A stretch of DNA of 35,944 bases from Candidatus Poribacteria bacterium (GCA_028820845.1 JAPPII010000125.1:1-35944); one strand, 5' to 3'. Positions 8,473 to 16,832 are shown, counted from the first letter of the stretch. Translations and numbers: made by a program. Notes: generated by a model not told the origin, from the sequence alone.

Positions 8473-8494
8473 GGTGCGGTTAGGAAACCGCACC
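8473..8494. repeat. GGTGCGGTT/AACCGCACC hairpin repeat, copy 1
   Basis: GGTGCGGTT (8473-8481), loop AGGA, then AACCGCACC (8486-8494), followed by TACC. It lies between two convergent genes. Identical arms occur at 9568-9588 and 27305-27326. There is no U tract, so I class it as a REP-like repeat that may also slow transcription. Confidence 0.75.
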
Positions 8495-8523
8495 TACCGA
8501 TTTTAGGGAGTTACGCGTTTGAT

Positions 8524-9507
8524 TCAGATTTCATAACGCACAAGTTTTCGTGCTGCATCGACGATCTGATCGGCATTGGGAATAACAAAATTCTCCATCA
8601 CGGGTGCAAAAGGGACAGGCACTGGTATCGCTGCGACCCGTTCAATCGGTGCATCCAGATAATCGAAGGCTTCCCGCACGACGAGCGCTGCGATCTCTGC
8701 ACCGAAACCGGCTCTGCCGACTGCCTCATGCGCGATGAGCAACCGATTCGTCTTTCGGACGGAGTCGAGTATACTGTCTTTATCGAGCGGCATCAACGTT
8801 CTTGGATCGATAACTTCAGCGGAGATGCCTTCATCGGCAAGTGTATCTGCGGCGATGAGTGCGTTCAAGACCATCCGTGAAGTTGCGAGAATCGTTACAT
8901 CTTCACCCTCGCGTTTCACGTCCGCTACACCTAACGGAATTGTGTATTCTTCCTCGGGAATCTCACCCTCTTCTGTGTAGAGGAGTTTGTGCTCAATAAA
9001 CATGATCGGGTTGTCGTCTCGAATCGCTGTTTTCAGTAACCCTTTTGCATCGTAGGGTGTAGAGGGCATGACGACGAGTAGTCCTGGGATATGCACGAAC
9101 CACGCCTCAAGGCTCTGTGCGTGCTGCGCTGCCGAGGATCGACCGGCACCGCCTTGGGTACGAATCACGAGTGGCACATCTAACTGTCCACCGACCATAT
9201 AACGGATTTTCGCGACTTGGTTCACGATTTGGTCCATACCGACTGCTGTGAAGTCGATGTACATGAGTTCAGCGACGGGACGCATCCCTGTAACCGCTGC
9301 GCCGAGGGCGGTTCCGATGATGGCGGCTTCCGAGATTGGTGTGTTTCGGATACGGTCTTTCCCAAATTCTTGGTGGAGTCCGTCTGTCACTTTGTAGGCG
9401 CCGCCGTATTCGGCAATATCCTCGCCCATTATAAAGACGGCATCGTCGCGTTCCATCTCCTCTGCCAACGCTTCTTTGAGTGCGTCGCGATACGTGATTG
9501 TTTTCAT
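8524..9507 (-). CDS. 2-oxoacid dehydrogenase E1 component beta subunit (pyruvate/acetoin/branched-chain type)
   Basis: A 327-residue thiamine-diphosphate enzyme subunit of standard E1-beta length. MGEDIAEYGG (27-36) and NTPISE (55-60, with catalytic-side E60) are conserved E1-beta motifs, as are QGGAGRSSAAQHAQSLEAW and the C-terminal FAPVMENFVIPN. With E1-alpha it decarboxylates a 2-oxoacid and passes the acyl group to the E2 lipoyl domain. Sequence alone does not separate pyruvate, acetoin and branched-chain members. No E1-alpha, E2 or E3 gene is within this window on this strand; the next gene upstream is an aminotransferase 102 bp away. Either alpha is encoded elsewhere or it lies in a split locus. 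Confidence 0.9.
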   Translation of the reverse strand: MKTITYRDALKEALAEEMERDDAVFIMGEDIAEYGGAYKVTDGLHQEFGKDRIRNTPISEAAIIGTALGAAVTGMRPVAELMYIDFTAVGMDQIVNQVAKIRYMVGGQLDVPLVIRTQGGAGRSSAAQHAQSLEAWFVHIPGLLVVMPSTPYDAKGLLKTAIRDDNPIMFIEHKLLYTEEGEIPEEEYTIPLGVADVKREGEDVTILATSRMVLNALIAADTLADEGISAEVIDPRTLMPLDKDSILDSVRKTNRLLIAHEAVGRAGFGAEIAALVVREAFDYLDAPIERVAAIPVPVPFAPVMENFVIPNADQIVDAARKLVRYEI

Positions 9508-9567
9508 TCATTCTCCTTTGTCTCTTTTGAAGGGTTCTGGCGTGCACAAGGTCTATGGCTAAAACCC

Positions 9568-9588
9568 GGTGCGGTTCCAAACCGCACC
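9568..9588. repeat. GGTGCGGTT/AACCGCACC hairpin repeat, copy 2
   Basis: GGTGCGGTT (9568-9576), loop CCA, then AACCGCACC (9580-9588). It is flanked by ACCC (9564-9567) and GGGT (9593-9596), which can extend the palindrome. It lies between the aminotransferase gene and the E1-beta gene. Confidence 0.75.
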
Positions 9589-9609
9589 TACCGGGTCTGA
9601 GGGAAATTT

Positions 9610-10956
9610 TTAAAACGCTTTTTCTGCCTTCAGCCATTCAAGTGTCTGCGCGAATGCTGCGACCGTTTTTGTAATGTCTTCTTCGGTATGTGCTGCAGTG
9701 GTCATGCCGCCGTTGCTGGCGAGATCTATACCGTTTAGCAACATGCCACACCGGAGACGCGTTAACATATCGGCATCACTACTGCCTTTCAATTTCCGAT
9801 AGTCCCATGCGTATGGATCGAAGTCGCCGGTACGCATATCCTTTTCACCGTGTCCGACGAGGAGCTTAAGCCCTGAAAATTCGCCGTAAACGACCCAGTC
9901 GAGTTTGTAGTCGTCGATAACGCTGTTCAGTTCCGTGCGGAGTCGTGCAGCAGGGTCGTTTGCTTGCTTGTTCGGTTCGCCTGTTTTGACTAAGTTGAGC
10001 ATGGCGATACCGGCAGAGGCGGAGAGAGGATTGGCGTTAAAAGTGCCTGGGTGTGGCATTTTCAAACCGTCGGCTTCTGATTTCATGGAAATCAGTTCGA
10101 GAACCTCTTTTTTCCCCGCGAGTGCGCCGCCTGGGAGTCCGCCTGCTAAGATTTTCGCCAGTGTTGTCATATCGGGTGTAACGTTGTAATGTGCTTGTGC
10201 GCCGCCCGGGGCAACTCGGAATCCGGTAATCACTTCGTCGAAAATCAGGAGGACACCGTGTGCTTCTGTCACCTCGCGGAGCTGCTTTAAAAATGTACCG
10301 TTGGTCGGGACGGTACCGAAGGAAGCACCTGTCGGTTCAAGAATAATACACGCGATATCTTTATTTGTTTTCAGTTGCGTTTCAACGGCATCAATGTCGT
10401 TGGGTGGGCATAGCAGCGTTGTATTCCGTACTTCTTGTGGGATACCAGGGACGCTCATATCGAAAGGTGGGTATGCGCCTAAGATGACACTGTCGTGCCA
10501 ACCGTGAAAATGCCCTCTGAATTTCAACACCTTGTTTTTGCCCGTGTAGGTCCGCGCAAGACGGATTGCCATCAGTGTCGCCTCTGTGCCGGAACTCACA
10601 AAACGGACGCGCTCTGCTGATGGAATTAACTGCGTCACGAGTGAACCCCATTCCAATTCCAATGGATGGCAGGCACCGTAGTGTGTGCCTCGCTGCATCT
10701 GCGTCGTCACCGCTTCTACGACTTCGGGTGGATTATGACCGAGGAGGAGTGCCCCGTGACCCGTCCAGTAGTCGATGAACGCTTTGTCGTCAAGTCCCCA
10801 TTTCTTGGAGCCTTGTGCGTGGGTGATATAGATTGGGAAAGGGGACATATACCGCCCATCATGTGTTACGCCGTCGGGGAACAGTTGATTTGCGACATCT
10901 GACATTTCTCTGTCTTTTGCAAAAGTCTTTTGATAACGCTCTAAAATAGTGTGCAT
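9610..10956 (-). CDS. Class III aminotransferase, glutamate-1-semialdehyde aminomutase-like
   Basis: A 448-residue PLP enzyme of fold type I. SSGTEATLMAIRLAR (121-135) binds the PLP phosphate, DEVITGFR (240-247) gives the aspartate that contacts the ring nitrogen, and K268 in TTLAKILAGGLPGG is the Schiff-base lysine. The whole pattern resembles HemL and its paralogues. True HemL works in haem synthesis, but this copy sits away from any tetrapyrrole gene and has an N-terminal extension and a divergent start region, so a HemL-like aminotransferase acting on another amine or semialdehyde is at least as likely. It is divergent from the sugar isomerase gene at 11130. A TATAAT sits upstream on its strand (11011-11016), without a clear -35. 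Confidence 0.85.
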   Translation of the reverse strand: MHTILERYQKTFAKDREMSDVANQLFPDGVTHDGRYMSPFPIYITHAQGSKKWGLDDKAFIDYWTGHGALLLGHNPPEVVEAVTTQMQRGTHYGACHPLELEWGSLVTQLIPSAERVRFVSSGTEATLMAIRLARTYTGKNKVLKFRGHFHGWHDSVILGAYPPFDMSVPGIPQEVRNTTLLCPPNDIDAVETQLKTNKDIACIILEPTGASFGTVPTNGTFLKQLREVTEAHGVLLIFDEVITGFRVAPGGAQAHYNVTPDMTTLAKILAGGLPGGALAGKKEVLELISMKSEADGLKMPHPGTFNANPLSASAGIAMLNLVKTGEPNKQANDPAARLRTELNSVIDDYKLDWVVYGEFSGLKLLVGHGEKDMRTGDFDPYAWDYRKLKGSSDADMLTRLRCGMLLNGIDLASNGGMTTAAHTEEDITKTVAAFAQTLEWLKAEKAF

Positions 10957-11073
10957 CTTTTTCCCCCTTTGAGTGCCGAAAAATGGAGTAGTTTCTTAAC
11001 CATGAACAGAATTATATCATATTTTTCTTTTATTTGCGAAGTGATTTTGAGTTGTTGGATGGGTCGTGGAAAT

Positions 11074-11102
11074 TTGACAAAAAATCTGAAGCCTTATACA
11101 AT
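11074..11102 (+). promoter_or_regulatory. Sigma-70 type promoter for the sugar isomerase unit
   Basis: TTGACA (11074-11079), 17-base spacer, TACAAT (11097-11102). It is 27 bases upstream of the chosen ATG at 11130, and it lies inside the longer in-frame extension to 11034, which argues against that longer start. Confidence 0.65.
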
Positions 11103-11129
11103 AGTCAAAAAATGAATGTGGGAGACAAA

Positions 11130-11939
11130 ATGAAACTTGCAATATGCAACGAAATGTTTGAAGATTGGAAAATAGAAGATGTTTTCACCTATACCGCCGA
11201 ATTGGGCTATGAGGCTGTTGAGATTGCCCCGTTTACACTGGCGGATTCGGTGTTAGACATTAGCGACGCTGAACGGTCGCGTATCCGCAAAGCTGCCGAT
11301 GATGCACAGATAGAGATTGCCGGACTCCATTGGCTGCTTGTTTCGCCGCCAGGACTCTATATTAACCATCCTGATGCTGATATCCGTGAAGAGACGCGCG
11401 ATTATTTCCTCGCCCTCATTAACTTGTGCGCCGATTTAGGCGGTGAGGTGATGGTGATTGGTTCACCACAGCAACGGAATGTGATAGATCCGCTCTCTTT
11501 TGAAGAGGCATGGGGTTATGCGCGCGATACATTTACCGAAGGCGCAGCACTCGCCGGTGAAAGGGATGTAATGTTGTGTATGGAGCCGTTGTCGAGCGAC
11601 CAGACGAATTTTATCACGAATCCCGACAAAGCCGTTGAGATGGTAAATGCCGTGAGTCATCCTAATTTTCAGATGATTTTGGATGTCTGTAGTACTGCGA
11701 AAGAAGGGTTGGATATGCCGACGCAGATTCGGAACTGCGCGCCGCACGTCGCACACTTCCACTCTAATGACGACAACGGATATCTGCCGGGTTCTGGCAC
11801 TGTGGATTATCCACCTATCATTGAAGCCTTGAAAGCGATTAATTATAGCGGTTACGTCTCGACGGAAGTTTTCGACTTCAAACCAGATCCGCAGACGATT
11901 GCGAAAAAGAGTATCGAATTTCTCAAGTCGCTGTTGTAG
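11130..11939 (+). CDS. Sugar phosphate isomerase/epimerase (xylose isomerase-like TIM barrel)
   Basis: A 269-residue protein of the AP endonuclease 2/xylose isomerase-like superfamily. The opening KLAICNEMFEDW and LGYEAVEIAPF are the first beta-alpha unit; ALINLCADLGGEVMVIGSP, MLCMEPLSS (metal-binding Glu), FQMILDVCS (Asp), VAHFHSNDDN (His) and GYVSTEVF (final Glu) give the expected metal ligand series. I chose ATG 11130, preceded by GGGAG at about 8 bases, over an upstream TTG in the promoter. The next gene begins 9 bases after the stop. Likely isomerises or epimerises a sugar or cyclitol; the substrate is unknown. Confidence 0.85.
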   Translation: MKLAICNEMFEDWKIEDVFTYTAELGYEAVEIAPFTLADSVLDISDAERSRIRKAADDAQIEIAGLHWLLVSPPGLYINHPDADIREETRDYFLALINLCADLGGEVMVIGSPQQRNVIDPLSFEEAWGYARDTFTEGAALAGERDVMLCMEPLSSDQTNFITNPDKAVEMVNAVSHPNFQMILDVCSTAKEGLDMPTQIRNCAPHVAHFHSNDDNGYLPGSGTVDYPPIIEALKAINYSGYVSTEVFDFKPDPQTIAKKSIEFLKSLL

Positions 11940-11948
11940 GAGAAGCAC

Positions 11949-13517
11949 ATGAACACCCCTATCCATGAGTGCTATGATGCCTATAGCACACTCAAAGCCG
12001 AAATGAGTCGTTGGCTCAGACAGAGTATGCTACTTGATCCGCCGGGTCCGAACGATGGCGGTGAGGACGAAGCGAACTATGCGCTGGCGTGGTTTCCACA
12101 TTATTTAATCACCGGTGATGCAAACATTTTGCGGCACTTCGATATGCTCAAGGCGGCACTGCAAGGTTGGGTGAAGCGTGATTGTGTCCACGGTTACGAA
12201 CCGAAAGCCGAAGCACATCACGGACCGGAACCGTTCCTACTTTTTCTGCCCCGTTACATTGGATTGAAACCCGAAGATACCGAAGCCGTTCACCTTTTGA
12301 CAGATGCTGCTGAACATATCGGAAACTGGGTGCCAGAGATCCCGCCGTGGTACGACTATGATCAGGATACCTTTATCGGCTATAACATCGGTAGTGAATT
12401 CGTAACGAATGAGGAAAGACACACTTATGAGCTGGCGGAGCATTTTCGGTTTATCCACATCGCCATTGCAGCGTATCGTGTAACAGGTGAAGAACGCTAT
12501 CTGACATGGGCGTTGCGATACGGCACAAAACGCGCCAAGCAGCTGATAGCTGCACCCAGCCCGATGCCGCTGCTCTGGACGCATGACGGAAAGGGTCTTG
12601 ACGAAGCCGCAGTTGACGCAAAGAATTTACACGGTCTTGTTGCAAGTCCGCATCATATTCCTGATGATCCACTCGTTGGGATTGAGGTTTTGCTGGCTTC
12701 TGGTGCGATCTATGCCTTAGGCGATCTCTATCTGTTGTCTGGCGAGGATGTCTTCAAAACGGCAGCGAAGCGAATTGCTGAACCGTTAGTAGCGTCGTTG
12801 TCTGATCCGTATAACGATCCTGCAGCAGCTGCGCTGAGTTACTATCGTTGGACGTTTGAGGATACTGGGTTTGACGACGGAATCCGTGCGGGGTTAGCGG
12901 AGCTTCCTGATGAACCCCCGGAGTTGTTGGCGTTGGTTTTCCCGCAAGAGATACGCCGTCGAGAACCCGGTGTCGGCAAACGGGCGGATATGGCGTATTG
13001 GGGTGAATGGTCGGATGATGGCTCCGTAAAGCCAATTCAGGAACCGTCAACAGCTACCTGGACGTTGGCATATCAGGTGACAGGAGAGGTTGCCTACGCG
13101 ATGCGTGCGTTGCGAAGTGCTGCGACACGTCTGCAGATAGCGAGACGTGTGTTGCGCGGCGGACGCGAACATGCGGATATGGGCGGCGCGGTCTGCTCGG
13201 TTGCAGCCGGACATGGACGGAATTGGGGACAAGGTGCGGTCACTGCTTGCTACGGTCCTCTGCTTTTGGGGACGCGAGAGGTACAGAGCGAAGTTACACA
13301 ACTTCTGGAAGTCCGACAGGGTGACCGGCGAAGCCATCCATCGTCACTTTTCTCTTTGGTGCGTCCTCTACTCGGTGCGGGAAAGCGCGCGGAGGTAACT
13401 TTCTATAACGGTGGTAATTCACCACTCACGGTTTTGTGGCGATTGAAAACGGATGAAGCAACCGCATGGAATACAGCAACGCTTGGTGTCGCTGAAATGC
13501 AACAGTATTCGCTTTAA
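11949..13517 (+). CDS. Predicted alpha/alpha-barrel (six-hairpin glycosidase-like) protein
   Basis: A 522-residue protein with no signal peptide, rich in paired helices with repeated aromatic and acidic turns such as EANYALAWFPHYLITGD, FRFIHIAIAAYRVTGEERYLTWAL and ATWTLAYQVTGEVAYAMRAL. The repeated 'VTGE..Y...AL' pattern is what alpha/alpha toroid glycosidases and lyases show. The family cannot be named with confidence. The ribosome site AGGAG overlaps the stop region of the sugar isomerase gene, so translation is probably coupled and a shared sugar pathway is likely. Its stop codon overlaps the stop of the convergent gene at 13514 by 3 bases (the shared TTAA). Confidence 0.65.
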   Translation: MNTPIHECYDAYSTLKAEMSRWLRQSMLLDPPGPNDGGEDEANYALAWFPHYLITGDANILRHFDMLKAALQGWVKRDCVHGYEPKAEAHHGPEPFLLFLPRYIGLKPEDTEAVHLLTDAAEHIGNWVPEIPPWYDYDQDTFIGYNIGSEFVTNEERHTYELAEHFRFIHIAIAAYRVTGEERYLTWALRYGTKRAKQLIAAPSPMPLLWTHDGKGLDEAAVDAKNLHGLVASPHHIPDDPLVGIEVLLASGAIYALGDLYLLSGEDVFKTAAKRIAEPLVASLSDPYNDPAAAALSYYRWTFEDTGFDDGIRAGLAELPDEPPELLALVFPQEIRRREPGVGKRADMAYWGEWSDDGSVKPIQEPSTATWTLAYQVTGEVAYAMRALRSAATRLQIARRVLRGGREHADMGGAVCSVAAGHGRNWGQGAVTACYGPLLLGTREVQSEVTQLLEVRQGDRRSHPSSLFSLVRPLLGAGKRAEVTFYNGGNSPLTVLWRLKTDEATAWNTATLGVAEMQQYSL

Positions 13518-14320
13518 TTTTTAAGATTCTGTGCGACGAGTATCACATCCAGAATGTTGACAGTGCCGTCTCCGTTTACATCAGCCTCAGCATCCGTGCT
13601 TCCGAAGCGAGAACCCACGAGGGTGAGGTCTAAGATATTCACAACGCCATCGGCATTCACATCGTAGAGTCGCGTGGCTGGGAGTAAATTGGATTTGACG
13701 AGTTCAAAGACGATGTCCTGACTGGTTTCAAATTTAACGGGTCCGATATCCGGGGCAAGCCATTGGTAAGAGATGGATCGGGTTACCCCTAACGCAGCGG
13801 TTGTTTTTGTATACGTTTGAATTTTTACACAGTTTTTGAACGTTCTTTCCGATGTTTTTACATCCTCAATGGCAACGACTTCGTTTACACTGGAGACCGT
13901 AACTGCACCTACCAGAACGACCTCCGTTTCTCCGTAAATCTCCCAAGTTTTTGTGAGTCCAAGTTCTGCTGGAAAGAGAGTAGCAGGTGGTGAGAATTCT
14001 AAGCTTGTGACCTCAAAGACATCTCCAAGAGATGGGAGGATTCTATGGATTTTGATTCCTTCTTCGTCTGTCTGTATAAAGAATGTGCTGGTATTTGCTT
14101 TGCTTGTACCTAAAACTGTATTTGTAATTCTAAGTGTGCGTACCGATTCTCCGTTAAATTGTTCGCGGGTTGTTCCGATTGCGTAAGTGATCCGTTCAGT
14201 GCCGTCTTCACTCTCTAAAATCCAGATGTTTCCGACATCAACAGGATAATAGTTTTGTGCGTTTGTTGTGTTGATGAAAACGCAGAGCAGAACGGTGAGC
14301 AGAACCGTATTTCTAATCAT
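13514..14320 (-). CDS. Secreted protein with a C-terminal dockerin type I-like domain
   Basis: A 268-residue protein with a Sec signal peptide (cleaved near TNA-QNYYP). The body of about 185 residues starts QNYYPVDVGNIWILESEDG and recurs in the proteins at 14433 and 16833. The C-terminus holds two Ca-binding dockerin repeats: DVNADGVVNILDLTLVGSRFG and DVNGDGTVNILDVILVAQNL, each with the D.N.DG..N.LD loop. In cellulosomes dockerins bind cohesins, but many non-cellulosomal proteins have them for other Ca-dependent contacts, and no cohesin is seen here. The terminator at 14379-14406 separates it from the upstream paralogue, so it probably has its own transcript. Confidence 0.85.
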   Translation of the reverse strand: MIRNTVLLTVLLCVFINTTNAQNYYPVDVGNIWILESEDGTERITYAIGTTREQFNGESVRTLRITNTVLGTSKANTSTFFIQTDEEGIKIHRILPSLGDVFEVTSLEFSPPATLFPAELGLTKTWEIYGETEVVLVGAVTVSSVNEVVAIEDVKTSERTFKNCVKIQTYTKTTAALGVTRSISYQWLAPDIGPVKFETSQDIVFELVKSNLLPATRLYDVNADGVVNILDLTLVGSRFGSTDAEADVNGDGTVNILDVILVAQNLKN

Positions 14321-14378
14321 TGTGTTCCTTTTTGTTTAGAGGAAACGGGTTACGAACATGTCTTCAGTGTTCTGAAAA

Positions 14379-14406
14379 AACGCCTTGGTGATAACACCAA
14401 GGCGTT
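14379..14406 (-). terminator. Rho-independent terminator of the 14433-16735 unit
   Basis: A perfect 12-bp stem, AACGCCTTGGTG (14379-14390) and CACCAAGGCGTT (14395-14406), with a 4-base loop. On the minus strand it is followed by a run of T residues (A run at 14375-14380). It lies just past the stop of the 675-residue secreted protein. Confidence 0.9.
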
Positions 14407-14432
14407 TGCGTTAATTGTGTTTGCCGCGTTTC

Positions 14433-16460
14433 CTATTTGAGGATAACCATGCGTCGGGTTGCAGCAAAGTCTGATGTCTGCAACGTATAGAAGTAGATAC
14501 CACTCGCTACACGTTCGCCTACAGCATTTCTGCCATCCCAATACGCAGCACTCGACGGCGTCATGTACGAACCTACCGGCTGCCAACCCAGATTCAACGT
14601 CCGAACCAAACGACCCGATACATCATAGATCTGGATTGAGACTTCTGTCGATTCACTCAACTGATACGGAATCCACGTCTCAGGATTGAACGGATTTGGG
14701 AAGTTCTGTGCCAAAACCGTCTCCTGTGGACGCACATCGCCGACTGTCAAGTCAACACTCAAGAAGGCGTTGCGGATGTCAGTCGTCGTCACCGTGCGTT
14801 GGAAGGGACCTGAGACGACGCGACCGCGATCATCGTAGAGTGCGATTTCGAGTCTATCACCTGCTTCAATGACGCTCTTGCGGTTGAGATCTGCCCAGAC
14901 AGCGGAAGAATGTTTGACATCCATCGTGATGTTCTGCGTTGCGATAGTGCCGGTGCGGAGATTTTCAGCGACGAGTGTGTAAGCTGCGCCGGTCTCCATA
15001 CCTTGAATATCGCTTGTGACGATGAATGCCCATGCGGTTTTGAAGGTAGAGAGGGCGGGTGCAGCGGCAACTTCTTCAACCACTGGTTCTTCAGGAGCCA
15101 TCTCTTCCGCCATCTCCTCTTCTTCCATCTCTTCCATCATCTCTTCTGCCATTTCTTCAGCTGGCATCTCTTCAGCTGGCATTTCTTCTACCATTTCCTC
15201 AGCTGGCATCTCTTCCGGCATCATCTCTTCAGCTGGCATTTCCTCGGCTGGCATCTCTTCAACAACCGGTTCCGGCTCAGGTTCAGGTTGATTGTCCCAT
15301 GCTGAACCTGTGAACTTAACTGTACCGCCAGTCGGTGTGTTGACGATATAACCCTTACCCCCATCAATGCTAAACCCGTTGTCTTCATCGGCAATTGTGT
15401 AACCGAGAAAATCTTGTTTTGCAGCATCGAGTTGGATAATGGCTGTTGCGCCGAGAATTTCTGCTAACGATTTGGCGGTGTAAGGTTCTGCGGGCATCAA
15501 TGGCACAGAAATCATATTCAAGCCTGGATCGAGGGTTAGATCGAAGGCGTAGGGGTCGGATACCATAGCCTCTTCGGGTACCATTTCCGCTGTGGGAGTT
15601 TCGGCGGGTGCCTCTTCAGTGGATGGGGTCTCCTCAATAGGTGGCATTTCCGCTGGTGTCTCTTCCGGAGTTGGGGTTTCCTCAGCCGGTGGCACTTCTT
15701 CAGTAGCGGGTGCCTCTTCGACTGTGGACACCTCTTCTACAGCAGGTACTTCTTCAGCGTCGGGCATCTCTTCAGCTGCCATTTCTTCTTCAGCAGGAGG
15801 TTCGACTAAGCTGTAACTCTCCAGTTCAAAGGTAATATCTTGTAGCACATCCTGAAATTTGATGGGACCGACATCAGGTGCTAACCATTGAATGAACTCA
15901 TAACGGATAATGGTAAGGGCGGTGACGACTTTCTGATTAATCTGCAACTTGGCACAATTTTCAAATGTTCCGGCTGGTGTTTCAACGTCCTCAATGGCAA
16001 GAACTTCTATCGTGCTGGTGCTGGTTGTGGGCCCTACGATTTGGAGCTCTGTGTTTGTTACGATTTCCCACTGGTGCCCGATAGGCAGCGCTGCCGGAAA
16101 AAAAGTGGCGGGTGGATCGAAAGTTGCATGTGCGATGCCGAATGCCCCTTCGTCCGTGCGGCTCTGATGGAGGAGCAGGTTTCCATCTACAACACTCACG
16201 AAGTAATCGTCAATGACGACTGTCTCTGTTCCGATGGCTTGGGTAGATATTTTTAAAAGGAACAGTCCTTCAGCTTCAAGACCTTCAGCTTCCAGAAGTT
16301 CATAGGTGCGTTGTTCCGCGCCATCGACACTCAGGAGCGTCCAGGTGTTGCCTATCTCGGATGGATAATAGTTTTGTGCAGTTGCTGTCAGCGCGAAACT
16401 ACATATAAGACTTAATACCAAAAATATTTTCGGTAAAGGCGCAAATTTCGTAAATTTCAT
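14433..16460 (-). CDS. Large secreted modular protein with a C-terminal type A-like sorting domain
   Basis: A 675-residue protein. In order: a signal peptide (about 1-28, cleaved near ATA-QNYYP); the QNYYP domain shared with both neighbours (about 29-225); an acidic Pro/Glu/Thr linker (about 226-300); a domain starting LTLDPGLNMISVPLMP (about 305-390); a Met/Glu pentapeptide tract (about 399-459); a beta-rich domain (about 470-580); and a C-terminal FlgD-like module with QNFPNPFNPETWIPYQL and a terminal Y(F/T)LQT..F....RMVILK. Such C-termini guide secretion by type IX-like systems or anchor proteins on the surface. It replaces the dockerin of its paralogues. The start overlaps the stop of the small upstream gene by 4 bases (ATGA). 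Confidence 0.85.
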   Translation of the reverse strand: MKFTKFAPLPKIFLVLSLICSFALTATAQNYYPSEIGNTWTLLSVDGAEQRTYELLEAEGLEAEGLFLLKISTQAIGTETVVIDDYFVSVVDGNLLLHQSRTDEGAFGIAHATFDPPATFFPAALPIGHQWEIVTNTELQIVGPTTSTSTIEVLAIEDVETPAGTFENCAKLQINQKVVTALTIIRYEFIQWLAPDVGPIKFQDVLQDITFELESYSLVEPPAEEEMAAEEMPDAEEVPAVEEVSTVEEAPATEEVPPAEETPTPEETPAEMPPIEETPSTEEAPAETPTAEMVPEEAMVSDPYAFDLTLDPGLNMISVPLMPAEPYTAKSLAEILGATAIIQLDAAKQDFLGYTIADEDNGFSIDGGKGYIVNTPTGGTVKFTGSAWDNQPEPEPEPVVEEMPAEEMPAEEMMPEEMPAEEMVEEMPAEEMPAEEMAEEMMEEMEEEEMAEEMAPEEPVVEEVAAAPALSTFKTAWAFIVTSDIQGMETGAAYTLVAENLRTGTIATQNITMDVKHSSAVWADLNRKSVIEAGDRLEIALYDDRGRVVSGPFQRTVTTTDIRNAFLSVDLTVGDVRPQETVLAQNFPNPFNPETWIPYQLSESTEVSIQIYDVSGRLVRTLNLGWQPVGSYMTPSSAAYWDGRNAVGERVASGIYFYTLQTSDFAATRRMVILK
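15083..15262 (-). repeat. Coding low-complexity repeat (PAEEM/EEM units)
   Basis: This stretch encodes about 60 residues made almost only of E, M, P, A and V, with the unit P-A-E-E-M repeated. At the DNA level it is a run of near-identical 15-base words (TCTTCAGCTGGCATC and variants), so it may change length by slippage and may be collapsed in short-read assembly. Confidence 0.85.
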
Positions 16461-16735
16461 ATTTTAGATTCTCCTTTTTTTAGAAAAGTAGAAGGAATTG
16501 AGCAGTTTTTGGCAATTGGAAAAGGAAACATTACAGCAGGATCACTTTCGCGCGAGCTTGGGACAAACACGAATTGTGTATAGCGGTAAAAATTTAGCGT
16601 TTCAGGAGGTTCGCGCGACCCCTCTGGAGATGGTTCATCCTGCTCTAATACGTATTGATACCCAAACCACATTCCGATTGCCACGACCAGAATAACGATG
16701 ACAATTACAACTAATGCGATTTTCCAACTTACCAT
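16457..16735 (-). CDS. Small single-span membrane protein (uncertain)
   Basis: A 92-residue frame. Residues 5-30 form one strong transmembrane helix (ALVVIVIVILVVAIGMWFGY), followed by an acidic, proline-rich stretch (EQDEPSPEGSREPPE). The last 45 residues look less like a folded domain and could reflect a frame error. The stop overlaps the next start as ATGA, and a plausible promoter lies 37 bases upstream of its ATG, both supporting a real, co-transcribed gene. The ribosome site is weak (GGA). Function unknown; a membrane partner of the secreted protein downstream is one guess. Confidence 0.45.
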   Translation of the reverse strand: MVSWKIALVVIVIVILVVAIGMWFGYQYVLEQDEPSPEGSREPPETLNFYRYTQFVFVPSSRESDPAVMFPFPIAKNCSIPSTFLKKGESKI

Positions 16736-16771
16736 ATTAAGTTTTCCAGACCTCGTTATGATAATGACTAA

Positions 16772-16800
16772 ATGTTACTACATTTGTCAGAGGTTTTCAA
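16772..16800 (-). promoter_or_regulatory. Possible promoter for the 16735-14433 unit
   Basis: On the minus strand, TTGAAA (16795-16800), 17-base spacer, TAACAT (16772-16777). The -35 is good and the -10 is fair. Confidence 0.4.
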
Positions 16801-16832
16801 CAGAAAATGACAGATTAGTTTGCTTTAAAGTG

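Noticed and set aside
8473-8494. GGTGCGGTT hairpin as a rho-independent terminator
   Set aside because: No U tract on either strand, and the same sequence occurs in a gene leader (27305).
9269-9637. Arg-rich frame across the E1-beta 5' end
   Set aside because: It overlaps a strong E1-beta gene in another frame and passes through the hairpin repeat.
9610-10956. Assigning hemL firmly
   Set aside because: The motifs fit the wider class III family, and there is no tetrapyrrole gene context.
11034-11129. TTG-initiated extension of the sugar isomerase
   Set aside because: It contains a good TTGACA-17-TACAAT promoter, and the 11130 ATG has a strong ribosome site.
11463-11966. Antisense frame of 167 residues opposite the sugar isomerase
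   Set aside because: No ribosome site, no recognisable family, and it lies wholly over a well-supported gene.
15016-15313. Plus-strand Ser- or Leu/Pro-rich frames opposite the Met/Glu tract
   Set aside because: They are by-products of a low-complexity coding repeat on the other strand.
15083-15800. CRISPR-like array in the repetitive stretch
   Set aside because: The repeats are in-frame codon repeats without unique spacers.
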